From AA29 sp041481445 (GTDB lineage: Bacteria > Acidobacteriota > Vicinamibacteria > Fen-336): a stretch of 64,000 bases of DNA. The first letter of the stretch is position 1, and each line of letters starts with the position of its first letter. The translations under genes and the position numbers were made by a program. The notes beneath the pieces are model-generated. The model was given only the letters and a program-made list of their open reading frames with translations. It was not told the origin of the DNA and searched no databases. Location: positions 1 through 64,000 of the forward strand of contig JBGPBV010000017.1 in NCBI GenBank assembly GCA_041481445.1, in the 5' to 3' direction. Shown piece by piece: positions 35,423-42,281 of the stretch.

Positions 35423-35503
35423 GCTCACTGGAATTGCTCCCGCGCCCTCCGCTCCGCACACCAGCGGCCCCCCCGGAACGACTTCCCCGGCGAGATCGGC
35501 CCG

Positions 35504-35920
35504 TCAGGAATGGTCCCCCAACCCGCGTGATCCCGCGACGGCGACCAGGGCGCTGCGGCCGGCGGAGGCGGCGGCGGTGGGCGTCATCTCGCAATCGCCC
35601 TGGAAAAAGGCGCCCTCCTCGATGACCAGGCGCGGCGAGACCAGCGTCGCCTGCACGTGGGAGCCCGAGAGCAGCTCGATGCGCTCGCGGCCCTGGATGC
35701 GCCCGCTGACCGTGCCGCGGATGGAGACGACGCCACATTCGATCTCGGCGTCCACCTGCCCCGACTCCCCCACGATGAGGGTGTTCTCCGACACGATGCG
35801 TCCCCGCACCTTGCCGTCGACGCGGAACGTGTTCTGGAAGCGCAGCTCGCCGTGGAACTCGGTCCCCGCGTCCATGAAGCCGTTGAGGTCCTCGGCGGTC
35901 AGGCCCTTGATCTTGATCAT
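35504..35920 (-). CDS. Bactofilin
   Basis: A 138-aa polymer-forming cytoskeletal protein with a central bactofilin beta-helix (about residues 20-115). Its repeating strands include GTEFHGELRFQNTFRVDGKVRGRI, GQVDAEIECGVVSIRGTVSGRI and IELLSGSHVQATLVSPRLVIEEGAFFQGDCEM. Short non-structured ends are typical. I start at the ATG at 35920 (MIKIKGLTAED); upstream codons are Arg/Pro-rich. In Myxococcus, bactofilins work with ParABS in chromosome positioning, and here the gene follows parB by 52 nt. That makes a similar link plausible. Confidence 0.92.
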   Translation of the reverse strand: MIKIKGLTAEDLNGFMDAGTEFHGELRFQNTFRVDGKVRGRIVSENTLIVGESGQVDAEIECGVVSIRGTVSGRIQGRERIELLSGSHVQATLVSPRLVIEEGAFFQGDCEMTPTAAASAGRSALVAVAGSRGLGDHS

Positions 35921-35972
35921 CGGCGCCACCCCCCGCACGCGCGGGGCACGGCCCGACGATATCACGCGCGCG

Positions 35973-36836
35973 TCAGGAGGGACGCGGCCGGCCGGGGCGG
36001 ACCAGCATCTCGAAGATGCGGTTGAGCTCCCCCTCGCTCCCGAAGGCGATTCGTACCTGGCCGCCCTTTCCTCGCCGGGCGATCTCCACCCGGGTGCCCA
36101 GGGCCGCCCGCAGGCGCTCCTCGGCCGCCCGGGTGTTGGCGTCCCGCGTGGGCGCGTTGCGGGTGCGGGGCGCGCGCAGGAGGGCCACCCGCCGCTCGAC
36201 CTCCCGCACCGAGAGCCCCTTGCGGGCGGCCTCCCGGGCCAGGGCGGTCTGATCCTCGACCTTGTCCAGGGCGAGCAGGGCCCGGCCGTGGCCGGCGTCG
36301 AGGGTGCCCGCGTGGAGGAGGTCGCGGATCTCCCGCGGCAGGCGGAGGAGCCGCAGCGTGTTGGTGATGGTGGTGCGATCGCGGCCCACCTTGCGCGCCA
36401 CCTCTTCCTGGGTGAGCCGCAGCTCCTCCTGCAGGCGATGGAAGGCCTGAGCCTCCTCCAGCGGGCTCAGCTCCTGCCGCTGGATGTTCTCGACCAGGGC
36501 CAGCTCGAGCAGGCGATCGTCGGCGACGTCGCGGACGACGATGGGCACCGTGGGCAGGCCCGCCATCTGGGCGGCCCGCCAGCGGCGCTCCCCCGCGATG
36601 ATCTGGTAGCGCTCGCCGTGCCGCCGCACGAGGATCGGCTGCACCATCCCGCTCTCGCGGATGGAGGCCGAGAGCTCGGCCAGCCGGACGCTGTCGAGCG
36701 CCGAGCGGGGCTGGAACGGGTTGGGCTCGAGGCTGGCCACCGCTGCCTCCGCCGCCGAGTCTCCCGCCGGCGCGGGGGCGGGGTCAGGATCCGGCAGTAG
36801 TGCGGAGAGCCCCTTGCCGAGCGCCTTTCTTTTCAT
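35973..36836 (-). CDS. parB: Chromosome-partitioning protein ParB
   Basis: CTP-dependent parS-binding clamp, 287 aa. It has the N-terminal ParA-stimulating segment (KRKALGKGLSALLP) and the ParB/Srx domain with PNPFQPR and AGERRWRAA. A helix-turn-helix region for parS recognition follows (LTQEEVARKVGRDRTTITNTLRLLRLP), then a C-terminal dimerisation domain. Its start lies 53 nt inside the 3' end of parA. A good parS site is present about 1.2 kb away, at the 3' end of rsmG. Confidence 0.97.
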   Translation of the reverse strand: MKRKALGKGLSALLPDPDPAPAPAGDSAAEAAVASLEPNPFQPRSALDSVRLAELSASIRESGMVQPILVRRHGERYQIIAGERRWRAAQMAGLPTVPIVVRDVADDRLLELALVENIQRQELSPLEEAQAFHRLQEELRLTQEEVARKVGRDRTTITNTLRLLRLPREIRDLLHAGTLDAGHGRALLALDKVEDQTALAREAARKGLSVREVERRVALLRAPRTRNAPTRDANTRAAEERLRAALGTRVEIARRGKGGQVRIAFGSEGELNRIFEMLVRPGRPRPS

Positions 36837-37590
36837 GAGCCATCACTTCCTTGGCGAGGTCCAGGTAGGCCTCCGCCCCCCGGGACCGGATGTCGTAGAG
36901 GAGGATCGGCTTGCCGAAGCTCGGCGCCTCCCCCAGGCGCACGGACCGCGGGATCGTCGTCCGGAAGACCTTGTCCTTGAAATGCTCGCGGATCTCGCCC
37001 ATGACCTGCTGGGTGAGGTTGGTGCGCTCGTCCACCATCGTGAGGAGCACGCCTTCGATCTCCAGCCTCGCGTTGAGCGCGCGCTGCACGCGGCGCATCG
37101 TGTTCACGAGCTCCGAGATCCCCTCCAGGGCGAAGTACTCGCACTGCAGCGGGATCAGCACCGTGTCGGCCGCGGCCAGGGCGTTGACGGTGAGGAGGCC
37201 AAGGCTGGGCGGGCAGTCCACGAACACGTAGTCGAACCGCTCGGCGGCCGCGGCCAGGGCCTCCTTGAGGCGAAACTCGCGCGCGAGGAGCGGCACGAGC
37301 TCGACCTCCGCCCCCGTGAGGTTGCGGTCGGCCGGAGCCAGGGTGAGGTGCTCGAGGTCGGTCGCGATCAGGATCTCCTCGATCGGGCGCTGGTCGATCA
37401 TGACGTCGTAGAGGCTGGGTCGGGGCTCCCGCGCCTTGCGCCCGAGGCCCGAGGTGAGGTTGGCCTGGGGATCGCTGTCGACGGCGAGCACACGCCGCTC
37501 GGCGGCGGCCAGGGAGGCGGCGAGATTGATGGCGGTGGTCGTCTTGCCGACGCCCCCCTTCTGGTTTGCGACCGCGATGACCCGCCCCAA
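36784..37590 (-). CDS. parA: Chromosome-partitioning ATPase ParA
   Basis: Soj/ParA-type deviant Walker ATPase (268 aa), with KGGVGKTT at 11-18, DSDPQAN, VDCPPSLG and LIPLQCEYFALEG. No ATG fits. The TTG at 37590 follows GGGAGG closely and starts directly at the family N-terminus (MGRVIAVANQKGG). A TATCCT -10 box lies 26 nt upstream. The C-terminal 17 codons overlap parB. Confidence 0.95.
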   Translation of the reverse strand: MGRVIAVANQKGGVGKTTTAINLAASLAAAERRVLAVDSDPQANLTSGLGRKAREPRPSLYDVMIDQRPIEEILIATDLEHLTLAPADRNLTGAEVELVPLLAREFRLKEALAAAAERFDYVFVDCPPSLGLLTVNALAAADTVLIPLQCEYFALEGISELVNTMRRVQRALNARLEIEGVLLTMVDERTNLTQQVMGEIREHFKDKVFRTTIPRSVRLGEAPSFGKPILLYDIRSRGAEAYLDLAKEVMAHEKKGARQGALRTTAGS

Positions 37591-37615
37591 GAGCCTCCCG
37601 CCGATGAGGTCCGGC

Positions 37616-37621
37616 AGGATA
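37616..37621 (-). promoter_or_regulatory. Probable -10 box of the parA promoter
   Basis: TATCCT on the minus strand, 26 nt before the parA TTG, in the 68-bp gap after the LAGLIDADG gene. No strong -35 is seen. Confidence 0.4.
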
Positions 37622-37658
37622 GCACGAGCGCCACCGCCGTCCCGGCCGCCGACCGTGC

Positions 37659-38024
37659 TCAGCCGCGCCGGAGGCCGGCGCCCGCGCCCGGCCCGAGGCC
37701 GTAGCGGTCGCACATCCGTCGAAAGCGTCCGGCGACGTAGTCGTCCAAGAGCGGCTCGTGGGCGGCGACCAGGGGCACGAGGGTGTCGCGGAGGAACGCA
37801 CCCCGCGCCATCCACTGGTAATAGTGGCGGCCGCCGTGATGGTAGGGGCCGTAGAGCCGCCCCTCGGGGAACGTCGCGGTCAGCCACCGGAAGAGCTTCT
37901 CGTGACGGACGTGCATGCGGAGCGTGACCTGGGCCTGGCGGCCGTCGCCTCCGAAGTGACCCTCGCCCGCGAGCAGCCCGAGGAGGTACCCCGTCGCGAC
38001 CTTGTCCGGCTTGCGCGTCCTCAA
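37659..38024 (-). CDS. Small stand-alone LAGLIDADG-type protein
   Basis: A 121-aa protein with one LAGLIDADG-like motif, TGYLLGLLAGEGHFG (residues 11-25), followed by the typical substrate-contact strands (AQVTLRMHVRHEKLFRWL, GRLYGPYHHGGRHYYQWMARG). One motif means it would act as a homodimer, as homing endonucleases of the I-CreI type do. There is no surrounding intron or intein, and parA and rsmG are intact. It may be a freestanding homing endonuclease or a domesticated DNA-binding protein. The second acidic residue of the motif (Glu21) is kept. The start is a TTG. It lies between parA and the parS cluster. Confidence 0.8.
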   Translation of the reverse strand: MRTRKPDKVATGYLLGLLAGEGHFGGDGRQAQVTLRMHVRHEKLFRWLTATFPEGRLYGPYHHGGRHYYQWMARGAFLRDTLVPLVAAHEPLLDDYVAGRFRRMCDRYGLGPGAGAGLRRG

Positions 38025-38048
38025 AGCGTGGAAAGGCTAGTCGCTCGC

Positions 38049-38121
38049 TGTTTCACCGTCAAGTTCCACGTGGAACAGCCCTCTCTCTCTGTTGTTTCAC
38101 CGTCATGTTTGCCGTGAAACG
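38049..38121. promoter_or_regulatory. parS: parS cluster (centromere-like sites)
   Basis: The best site is AGTTCCACGTGGAACA (38062-38077), a perfect 14-bp palindrome that matches the parS consensus TGTTNCACGTGNAACA at all but the first base. A degenerate site TGTTTGCCGTGAAACG (38106-38121) matches TGTTTCACGTGAAACA at 13 of 16 positions. Two further half-sites TGTTTCACCGTCA start at 38049 and 38093. ParB is encoded close by and the origin lies about 4 kb away, as expected for parS. The rightmost site overlaps the last codons of rsmG. Confidence 0.85.
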
Positions 38122-38702
38122 TGGCCCGGCCGTGGCCGGTGGCGGAGGGCCTGGACGCCGGGGGCGGGGGAAGGCTCCGCGATGAAGTCCGCCGTCGCGG
38201 CCAGGGGTGGTCCCCAGACCAGCAGCCGTCCCCCGGGGACGAGGAGGGGCGCCAACGTCTCGAGAGGAAGAGTCAGCGCCCGCAGCGTCAGCGTCTGCGC
38301 CGGGGGACCGGCATGGTCGTCGTGGCGGGTGCGCCGCACGACGACGTCCGGCCGGCCGAGAATGCGTGCGGCCTCGCGCAAGAATGCCCAGCGCTTCTGC
38401 CGCGGCTCCAGCAGCGTGACCGGCAGGTCCGGTCGCAGCGCCGCCAGCACCAACCCTGGCGAGCCGTTCCCGCTTCCGACGTCGAGCAGCGGGCCCCGTT
38501 CCAGCAACGCGGCCACCGGCGCCACGGGAGCGACCAGGATGGCCACGCGCTCGGCCGGCGTGCGCGCCCCGGTGAGGTTGACCCGCGGGCTCCAGGCGGC
38601 CACCAGATCGAGGTACCGGCCGAGGGTCGTCACTGCCTCCGGCTTCAGGCCGAGGTCGCCGAGCAGCCGCTCGTGGGCGTCCGCCCCGTCGGCCGTGATC
38701 AC
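38103..38702 (-). CDS. rsmG: 16S rRNA (guanine-N7) methyltransferase RsmG
   Basis: Methylates G527 of 16S rRNA using SAM. The 199-aa protein has NLTGARTPAE, the SAM-binding LLDVGSGNGSPGLVLAALRP and the LLEPRQKRWAFLREAARILG segment. It starts with GTG at 38702, 21 nt after jag. Its last residues (GHVSRQT) are encoded by parS-like sequence, so centromere and coding sequence overlap. Its place in the rpmH-to-parB row is conserved in many bacteria. Confidence 0.94.
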   Translation of the reverse strand: MITADGADAHERLLGDLGLKPEAVTTLGRYLDLVAAWSPRVNLTGARTPAERVAILVAPVAPVAALLERGPLLDVGSGNGSPGLVLAALRPDLPVTLLEPRQKRWAFLREAARILGRPDVVVRRTRHDDHAGPPAQTLTLRALTLPLETLAPLLVPGGRLLVWGPPLAATADFIAEPSPAPGVQALRHRPRPGHVSRQT

Positions 38703-38723
38703 CGGCGGATCGTCCGACGTGGC

Positions 38724-39464
38724 TCAGCCCTGGAGGGGCTCGGTGGGGCCGCCACCTTCGGCGTCCTTGCGGCGGGGGGCGATGGTGACACGCCGGTCCG
38801 CTCCCTCCCCCACGCTGTAGGTCTCGAGGGACGGCCGCTCGCTCACTACCATGTGCACGATCCGCCGCTCGTACGAGTTCAGTGGCTCCGTCCGCCGCGG
38901 CTTGCCGTCCGCCTCGACCGCCTGCGCCAGCTCGAGGGCCTGGGCACGGAGGCGGGCGTCACGGTGGTCCCGATAGCCCTCGCACTGTACGGCGAGACGG
39001 CCCGACGAGAGCCGGTCCCGGTAGGCGCGCTGCAGGACGTGCTCGAGGGCCCGGAAGACCTCTCCGTCCTCTTCCAGGAGCAGCCCGCACCCCGCACCCT
39101 GGATGCGGACCACCAGGCCGTCCGCGCCCTCCTCGACGTCGGCCGAGAGGTCGACCGCCGCCGCCTCCCCCAGCGCGCGCACGAGGCCGCGGATGCTCGC
39201 GCGAACGTCGCCCGTTCCCGGGACCAGCGGCTGCTCGTCGTCCGGGCGGGCGACCGCACGCACCGGGCCCGGGCGAACCTCGCCGGCCGGGCGTCGCTCG
39301 AGCAGCACGGCGATCCGGGCCGGAGACGGGCTCACGCCCAGGCCTCCCGGCCGGCCGGGGTCCAGCACCACGTAACGGAGCCGGGCCGCCTCCAGCCCCA
39401 GGCTCCGCGCCGCCGAGGCCACGGCGTCCGCCACGTCCTGCCCGGTGAAGACGGGATCGCTCAT
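38724..39464 (-). CDS. jag: RNA-binding protein Jag (KhpB/SpoIIIJ-associated)
   Basis: A 246-aa RNA-binding protein. The N-terminal Jag domain spans about 5-50, with SLGLEAARLRYVVLDPGRPGGLG. A KH domain follows at about 95-165, then an R3H domain at about 180-235 marked by LNSYERRIVHMVVSE. The loop between the first two domains is variable. It acts with KhpA in RNA binding in Gram-positives; in this phylum the role is unproved. Its ATG overlaps the yidC stop (ATGA). Confidence 0.93.
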   Translation of the reverse strand: MSDPVFTGQDVADAVASAARSLGLEAARLRYVVLDPGRPGGLGVSPSPARIAVLLERRPAGEVRPGPVRAVARPDDEQPLVPGTGDVRASIRGLVRALGEAAAVDLSADVEEGADGLVVRIQGAGCGLLLEEDGEVFRALEHVLQRAYRDRLSSGRLAVQCEGYRDHRDARLRAQALELAQAVEADGKPRRTEPLNSYERRIVHMVVSERPSLETYSVGEGADRRVTIAPRRKDAEGGGPTEPLQG

Positions 39465-41179
39465 GGGCGGCGGCGCTCCTTGCGCTGTGCGCGCTCGACG
39501 TGCGTGGAGATGATCCGGAGGGTCACCGCCTGCTGCACGATCGAGCAGAGGTTGGACGAGAGCCAGTACAGGTTCAGCCCCGCGGGGGCGGCATGGAACA
39601 TCACCACCAGCACCACCGGCATGATCATCATGATGCGTTGCTGCGCCGGGTCCATGGCGGTGGGTGTCATCCTTTGCATCACGAACATGGACAGCCCCAT
39701 CAGGACGGGGGTCACGAAGAGCGGGTCACGCTGGCTCAGGTCGGGGATCCAGAGGAAGGAGGCCCCCCGCAGCTCGATGGCCACCTGCAGCACGCGATAG
39801 AACGCGATCAGGAACGGCATGGTCAGGAGCAGGGGAAGGCAGCCCACCATCATCTGCGTGCTCATGTTCATGCCGTGGCGCTCGTAGAGGGCGGCGATCT
39901 CCTTCTGCATGTCCTGGCGCTTGGGATCCAGCGCCGGCACCTTCCGATACCGCTCCTGGATGGTCCGCATCTCCGGGGACAGCTTGGCCATCTTCACGCC
40001 GTTGGCGATCGAGTAATGGCGCAGCGGGCTCATGGCGATGTTGATGAAGACGGTGAGGACGACGATCGACCAGCCGTAGTTGCCGACCCAGGTGTGGACC
40101 CAGCGCAGGAGCGCCATCAGGGGCACGACGATGGGTCCGATCCAATCCCCCACGGGGACCACGCGCGCCAGATCGTGGTCGAGGCGCGCCAGGAGCGTGT
40201 AGTCCTTGGGTCCCACGAACAGGATGGCCGTGTCCGCGGGGCCGGGGAGCGTCACCGCCGCTCCCACCGCCGCCTTCTTGCGCCCCTCCTCCGCCGGCAC
40301 CTCGATCGCGCGCAGCTCCACCGTCCCCGGGACGCTCGGCGGAATCCACAGGGCCGCGAAGTGGGTGCTCTCCACGCCCGCCCAGCGGGTGTCGGTCACC
40401 GTGCGCGCGCCCCCGAGCTTGTCCGCGAGCACGCGCTCGACGCCGCGGGGCCCGTCGTAGACGGCCTGCGGCGCGTGATAGCCCTGGACCTCCATCTCGG
40501 CCGCGGTGGGGTTGCCCAGGCCCGGCCCCCAGAGCACTCGCACGGGCACGTTCCGGCCCCCACGCTTCACCCCGACCCGAACCGTGACGAGGTGTCCCGG
40601 GGCGCGGAAGCCCAGGGTCTTCTCCGCCTCCACCTCCCCGTCCGACCACCGGAACTGCAGGGAGGCCTCTCCGGACGGACCCAGCGTGACCGTCTCCGCC
40701 GAGGCCTGGAAGAGCGACTCTTGCAGGCGCGCGTCCAGCTCCGCTTCCCCCGTCTCCACGTCCAGCGCGCGGGGTCCACCGGGGATGGTCTGCACCATCT
40801 CCTCCGGCCGCCCATTGGCGTCGCGGAAGCGCTTCAGCTGCCACGAGACCAGGCGGGCCCCGCGATTCGTGAACGCGACCGCCACCTCGTCCCCCTGGAC
40901 CTCGATCCGTCGCTCGCGCTCGTCCGCCACCGGCACCACCGAAGGCTGCGCCGCGGGCCGGGCGGCCGCGGCGGGCGGGACGGACGGCGGCATGCGAGCC
41001 GCTCCCGTGCCCGGTGTCCCGGAGCTGGCCGTGGCCGGCGACGCGGAGGGGTTGGGGGAGGCGCCGCCACGGGCACGAGTGGCGGGCGCCGCCGGGAAGA
41101 GGAACTGGTAGGCGGTCAGGGCCAGGAGTGAGAGGGCGACTGCGAGCAACAGGCGGCGTTCTTGGTTGGGCTCTTCCAT
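39461..41179 (-). CDS. yidC: Membrane protein insertase YidC
   Basis: Inserts membrane proteins with or without the Sec translocon. The 572-aa Gram-negative form has an N-terminal anchor (LLLAVALSLLALTAYQFLF) and a large periplasmic beta domain (about 85-345). The conserved five-helix core contains the groove sequence NYGWSIVVLTVFINIAMSPLRHYS. A basic tail ends in RAQRKERRRP. An Ala/Pro linker at 30-75 is low in complexity. It sits in the conserved rpmH-rnpA-yidD-yidC-jag-rsmG row. Confidence 0.96.
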   Translation of the reverse strand: MEEPNQERRLLLAVALSLLALTAYQFLFPAAPATRARGGASPNPSASPATASSGTPGTGAARMPPSVPPAAAARPAAQPSVVPVADERERRIEVQGDEVAVAFTNRGARLVSWQLKRFRDANGRPEEMVQTIPGGPRALDVETGEAELDARLQESLFQASAETVTLGPSGEASLQFRWSDGEVEAEKTLGFRAPGHLVTVRVGVKRGGRNVPVRVLWGPGLGNPTAAEMEVQGYHAPQAVYDGPRGVERVLADKLGGARTVTDTRWAGVESTHFAALWIPPSVPGTVELRAIEVPAEEGRKKAAVGAAVTLPGPADTAILFVGPKDYTLLARLDHDLARVVPVGDWIGPIVVPLMALLRWVHTWVGNYGWSIVVLTVFINIAMSPLRHYSIANGVKMAKLSPEMRTIQERYRKVPALDPKRQDMQKEIAALYERHGMNMSTQMMVGCLPLLLTMPFLIAFYRVLQVAIELRGASFLWIPDLSQRDPLFVTPVLMGLSMFVMQRMTPTAMDPAQQRIMMIMPVVLVVMFHAAPAGLNLYWLSSNLCSIVQQAVTLRIISTHVERAQRKERRRP

Positions 41180-41194
41180 CGATGGTCCTTCTCG

Positions 41195-41458
41195 CTAGGG
41201 CACGGGGTCGAAGCCGCCGGGGTGGAACGGGTGGCAACGCAGGATCCGCCGCGCGCCCAGCCAAGCGCCCCGCGCCGCCCCGTGGCGCCGGACCGCTTCC
41301 TCGGTGTAGACGCTGCAACTCGGCACGTAGCGGCAGTAGCCTCCGATCAAGGGGGCCAGGGTCACACGGTAGACCTCAATGAGCAGGAGGAGCGCTCGGC
41401 CGGCCAGCCCGGGACGCCCCTCGCGCGGCGAGGCGCCGGAGGCGCTCTCGGTACTCAC
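41195..41458 (-). CDS. yidD: Membrane protein insertion efficiency factor YidD
   Basis: An 87-aa protein of the YidD family, with LIEVYRVTLAPLIG, CRYVPSCSVYTEEAVRRHG and RILRCHPFHPGGFDPVP, which includes the conserved cysteines. The only in-frame start that keeps the amphipathic N-terminal helix is the GTG at 41458. That start lies 83 nt inside the 3' end of rnpA. Overlap of yidD with rnpA is known in other genomes. Confidence 0.92.
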   Translation of the reverse strand: MSTESASGASPREGRPGLAGRALLLLIEVYRVTLAPLIGGYCRYVPSCSVYTEEAVRRHGAARGAWLGARRILRCHPFHPGGFDPVP

Positions 41459-41777
41459 GCTCGACCTCCATCTGCGTACGGCCCAGGATCTCGCGCTTCG
41501 GTATGAGGACCAGGTCGAACCCGGCCAGGATCTTCTGAAGGCGGAAGGTCTCTCGGAGCAGCCGCTTGGCTCGATTGCGCTCGACGGCCGAGCCCACCTT
41601 CCGTGAGGCGGCCAGCCCAAGGCGGCTGTACGGGCGACCATTCGCGGCCGCCACCATCAGGAACAGCGGCCCGTCGAGGCGGATCCCCTTCCGGAACGCC
41701 TTCCGGAACTCGGCCCCCCGGACGAGGCGCTCGGCGGGCCTGATTCGCGCTCGAGGCGCCGCCCCAAGGGGCCTCAG
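41376..41777 (-). CDS. rnpA: Ribonuclease P protein component (apparent CTG start)
   Basis: The protein subunit of RNase P, which trims tRNA 5' ends. The family N-terminus (RPAERLVRGAEFRKAFRKG, then LFLMVAAANG) lies upstream of the first ATG (41657). The RNR signature is SAVERNRAKRLLRE. In the frame back to the rpmH stop and beyond there is no ATG, GTG or TTG. The CTG at 41777 overlaps the rpmH TGA as CTGA, matching the GTGA/ATGA junctions elsewhere, and gives 133 aa. A start at 41657 would remove about a third of the fold. Confidence 0.88.
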   Translation of the reverse strand: MRPLGAAPRARIRPAERLVRGAEFRKAFRKGIRLDGPLFLMVAAANGRPYSRLGLAASRKVGSAVERNRAKRLLRETFRLQKILAGFDLVLIPKREILGRTQMEVEREYRERLRRLAARGASRAGRPSAPPAH

Positions 41778-41908
41778 GCCCCGATCCGCTTGCGACCCTT
41801 CTGGCGGCGCCTCTTGAGGACGAGGCGACCCCCCTTGGTCCGCATCCGCACCAGGAAGCCGTGCGTCCGCTTCCGCTTGCGATTGTTCGGCTGGAAGGTC
41901 CGTTTCAT
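41774..41908 (-). CDS. rpmH: Ribosomal protein L34
   Basis: A 44-aa basic protein of standard length and sequence (MKRTFQPNNRKRKRTHGF, ending KGRKRIGA). It is too short for many gene callers. It has a strong promoter and heads the rpmH-rnpA-yidD-yidC-jag-rsmG unit, diverging from dnaA across the probable origin. Confidence 0.98.
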   Translation of the reverse strand: MKRTFQPNNRKRKRTHGFLVRMRTKGGRLVLKRRRQKGRKRIGA

Positions 41909-41974
41909 GGCTGATGTCCCGGCCCTAGGACCGCGCCCCCGATGGGCGTCGACATGCCTTCGGGCAAAGTCGCA

Positions 41975-42004
41975 AGTCTACCGGAATCTGGCCTTTCCTG
42001 TCAA
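41975..42004 (-). promoter_or_regulatory. rpmH promoter
   Basis: TTGACA (42004-41999), an 18-bp spacer and TAGACT (41980-41975) on the minus strand, about 67 nt before the rpmH ATG. The -35 is a perfect consensus, as often seen for rpmH. Confidence 0.75.
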
Positions 42005-42118
42005 CGTAACTCCGCGCGGGAGCGGCCCGGAAGCGTTGTCTCGGGCAGGCGCCGTGTGATACCGTAACTCGGTTTGGCGAGAGGGATCCGCCGGCCTTTC
42101 CATCTCTCGAAACCGCGC

Positions 42119-42127
42119 TTTTCCACA
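42119..42127 (+). promoter_or_regulatory. DnaA box
   Basis: TTTTCCACA, one mismatch from TTATCCACA, in the AT-richer part of the rpmH-dnaA gap. Confidence 0.6.
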
Positions 42128-42141
42128 GGTGTTGAAATCTC

Positions 42142-42150
42142 TGTGCAAAA
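42142..42150 (-). promoter_or_regulatory. Weak DnaA box
   Basis: The minus strand reads TTTTGCACA, two mismatches from the DnaA box consensus, 14 bp from the stronger site and in opposite orientation. Confidence 0.35.
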
Positions 42151-42194
42151 AGGGCTTTGTCAGAAGGCTTTCACTGCGGCGGATCGTCTGCGTC

Positions 42195-42223
42195 TTGTAA
42201 GTAGCTGATTCTTAATGTCTTAT
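42195..42223 (+). promoter_or_regulatory. Possible dnaA promoter
   Basis: TTGTAA (42195-42200), a 17-bp spacer and TCTTAT (42218-42223), about 58 nt before the proposed TTG start of dnaA. The -10 is weak (four of six). Confidence 0.4.
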
Positions 42224-42281
42224 CTGAGTACGCCGCTCGTGGGTGGGCCACCCGTGGCGCGGCCGCTGGGAGTGTGAGCAC

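Larger units (their letters stand above)
41909..42281. other. oriC: Probable chromosomal replication origin (rpmH-dnaA gap)
   Basis: This 373-bp gap separates the divergent rpmH and dnaA genes, the most common place for oriC. It holds a good DnaA box at 42119-42127, a weaker one at 42142-42150, and a stretch (about 42110-42235) clearly AT-richer than the rest of the window. The neighbours dnaA-dnaN-recF-gyrB-gyrA and parAB-parS support it. The number of boxes is low, so the origin may extend into the dnaA-dnaN gap. Confidence 0.65.

Noticed and set aside
42243..42245. GTG as the dnaA start
   Set aside because: It adds 13 residues unlike DnaA domain I; the TTG at 42282 has a good ribosome site.
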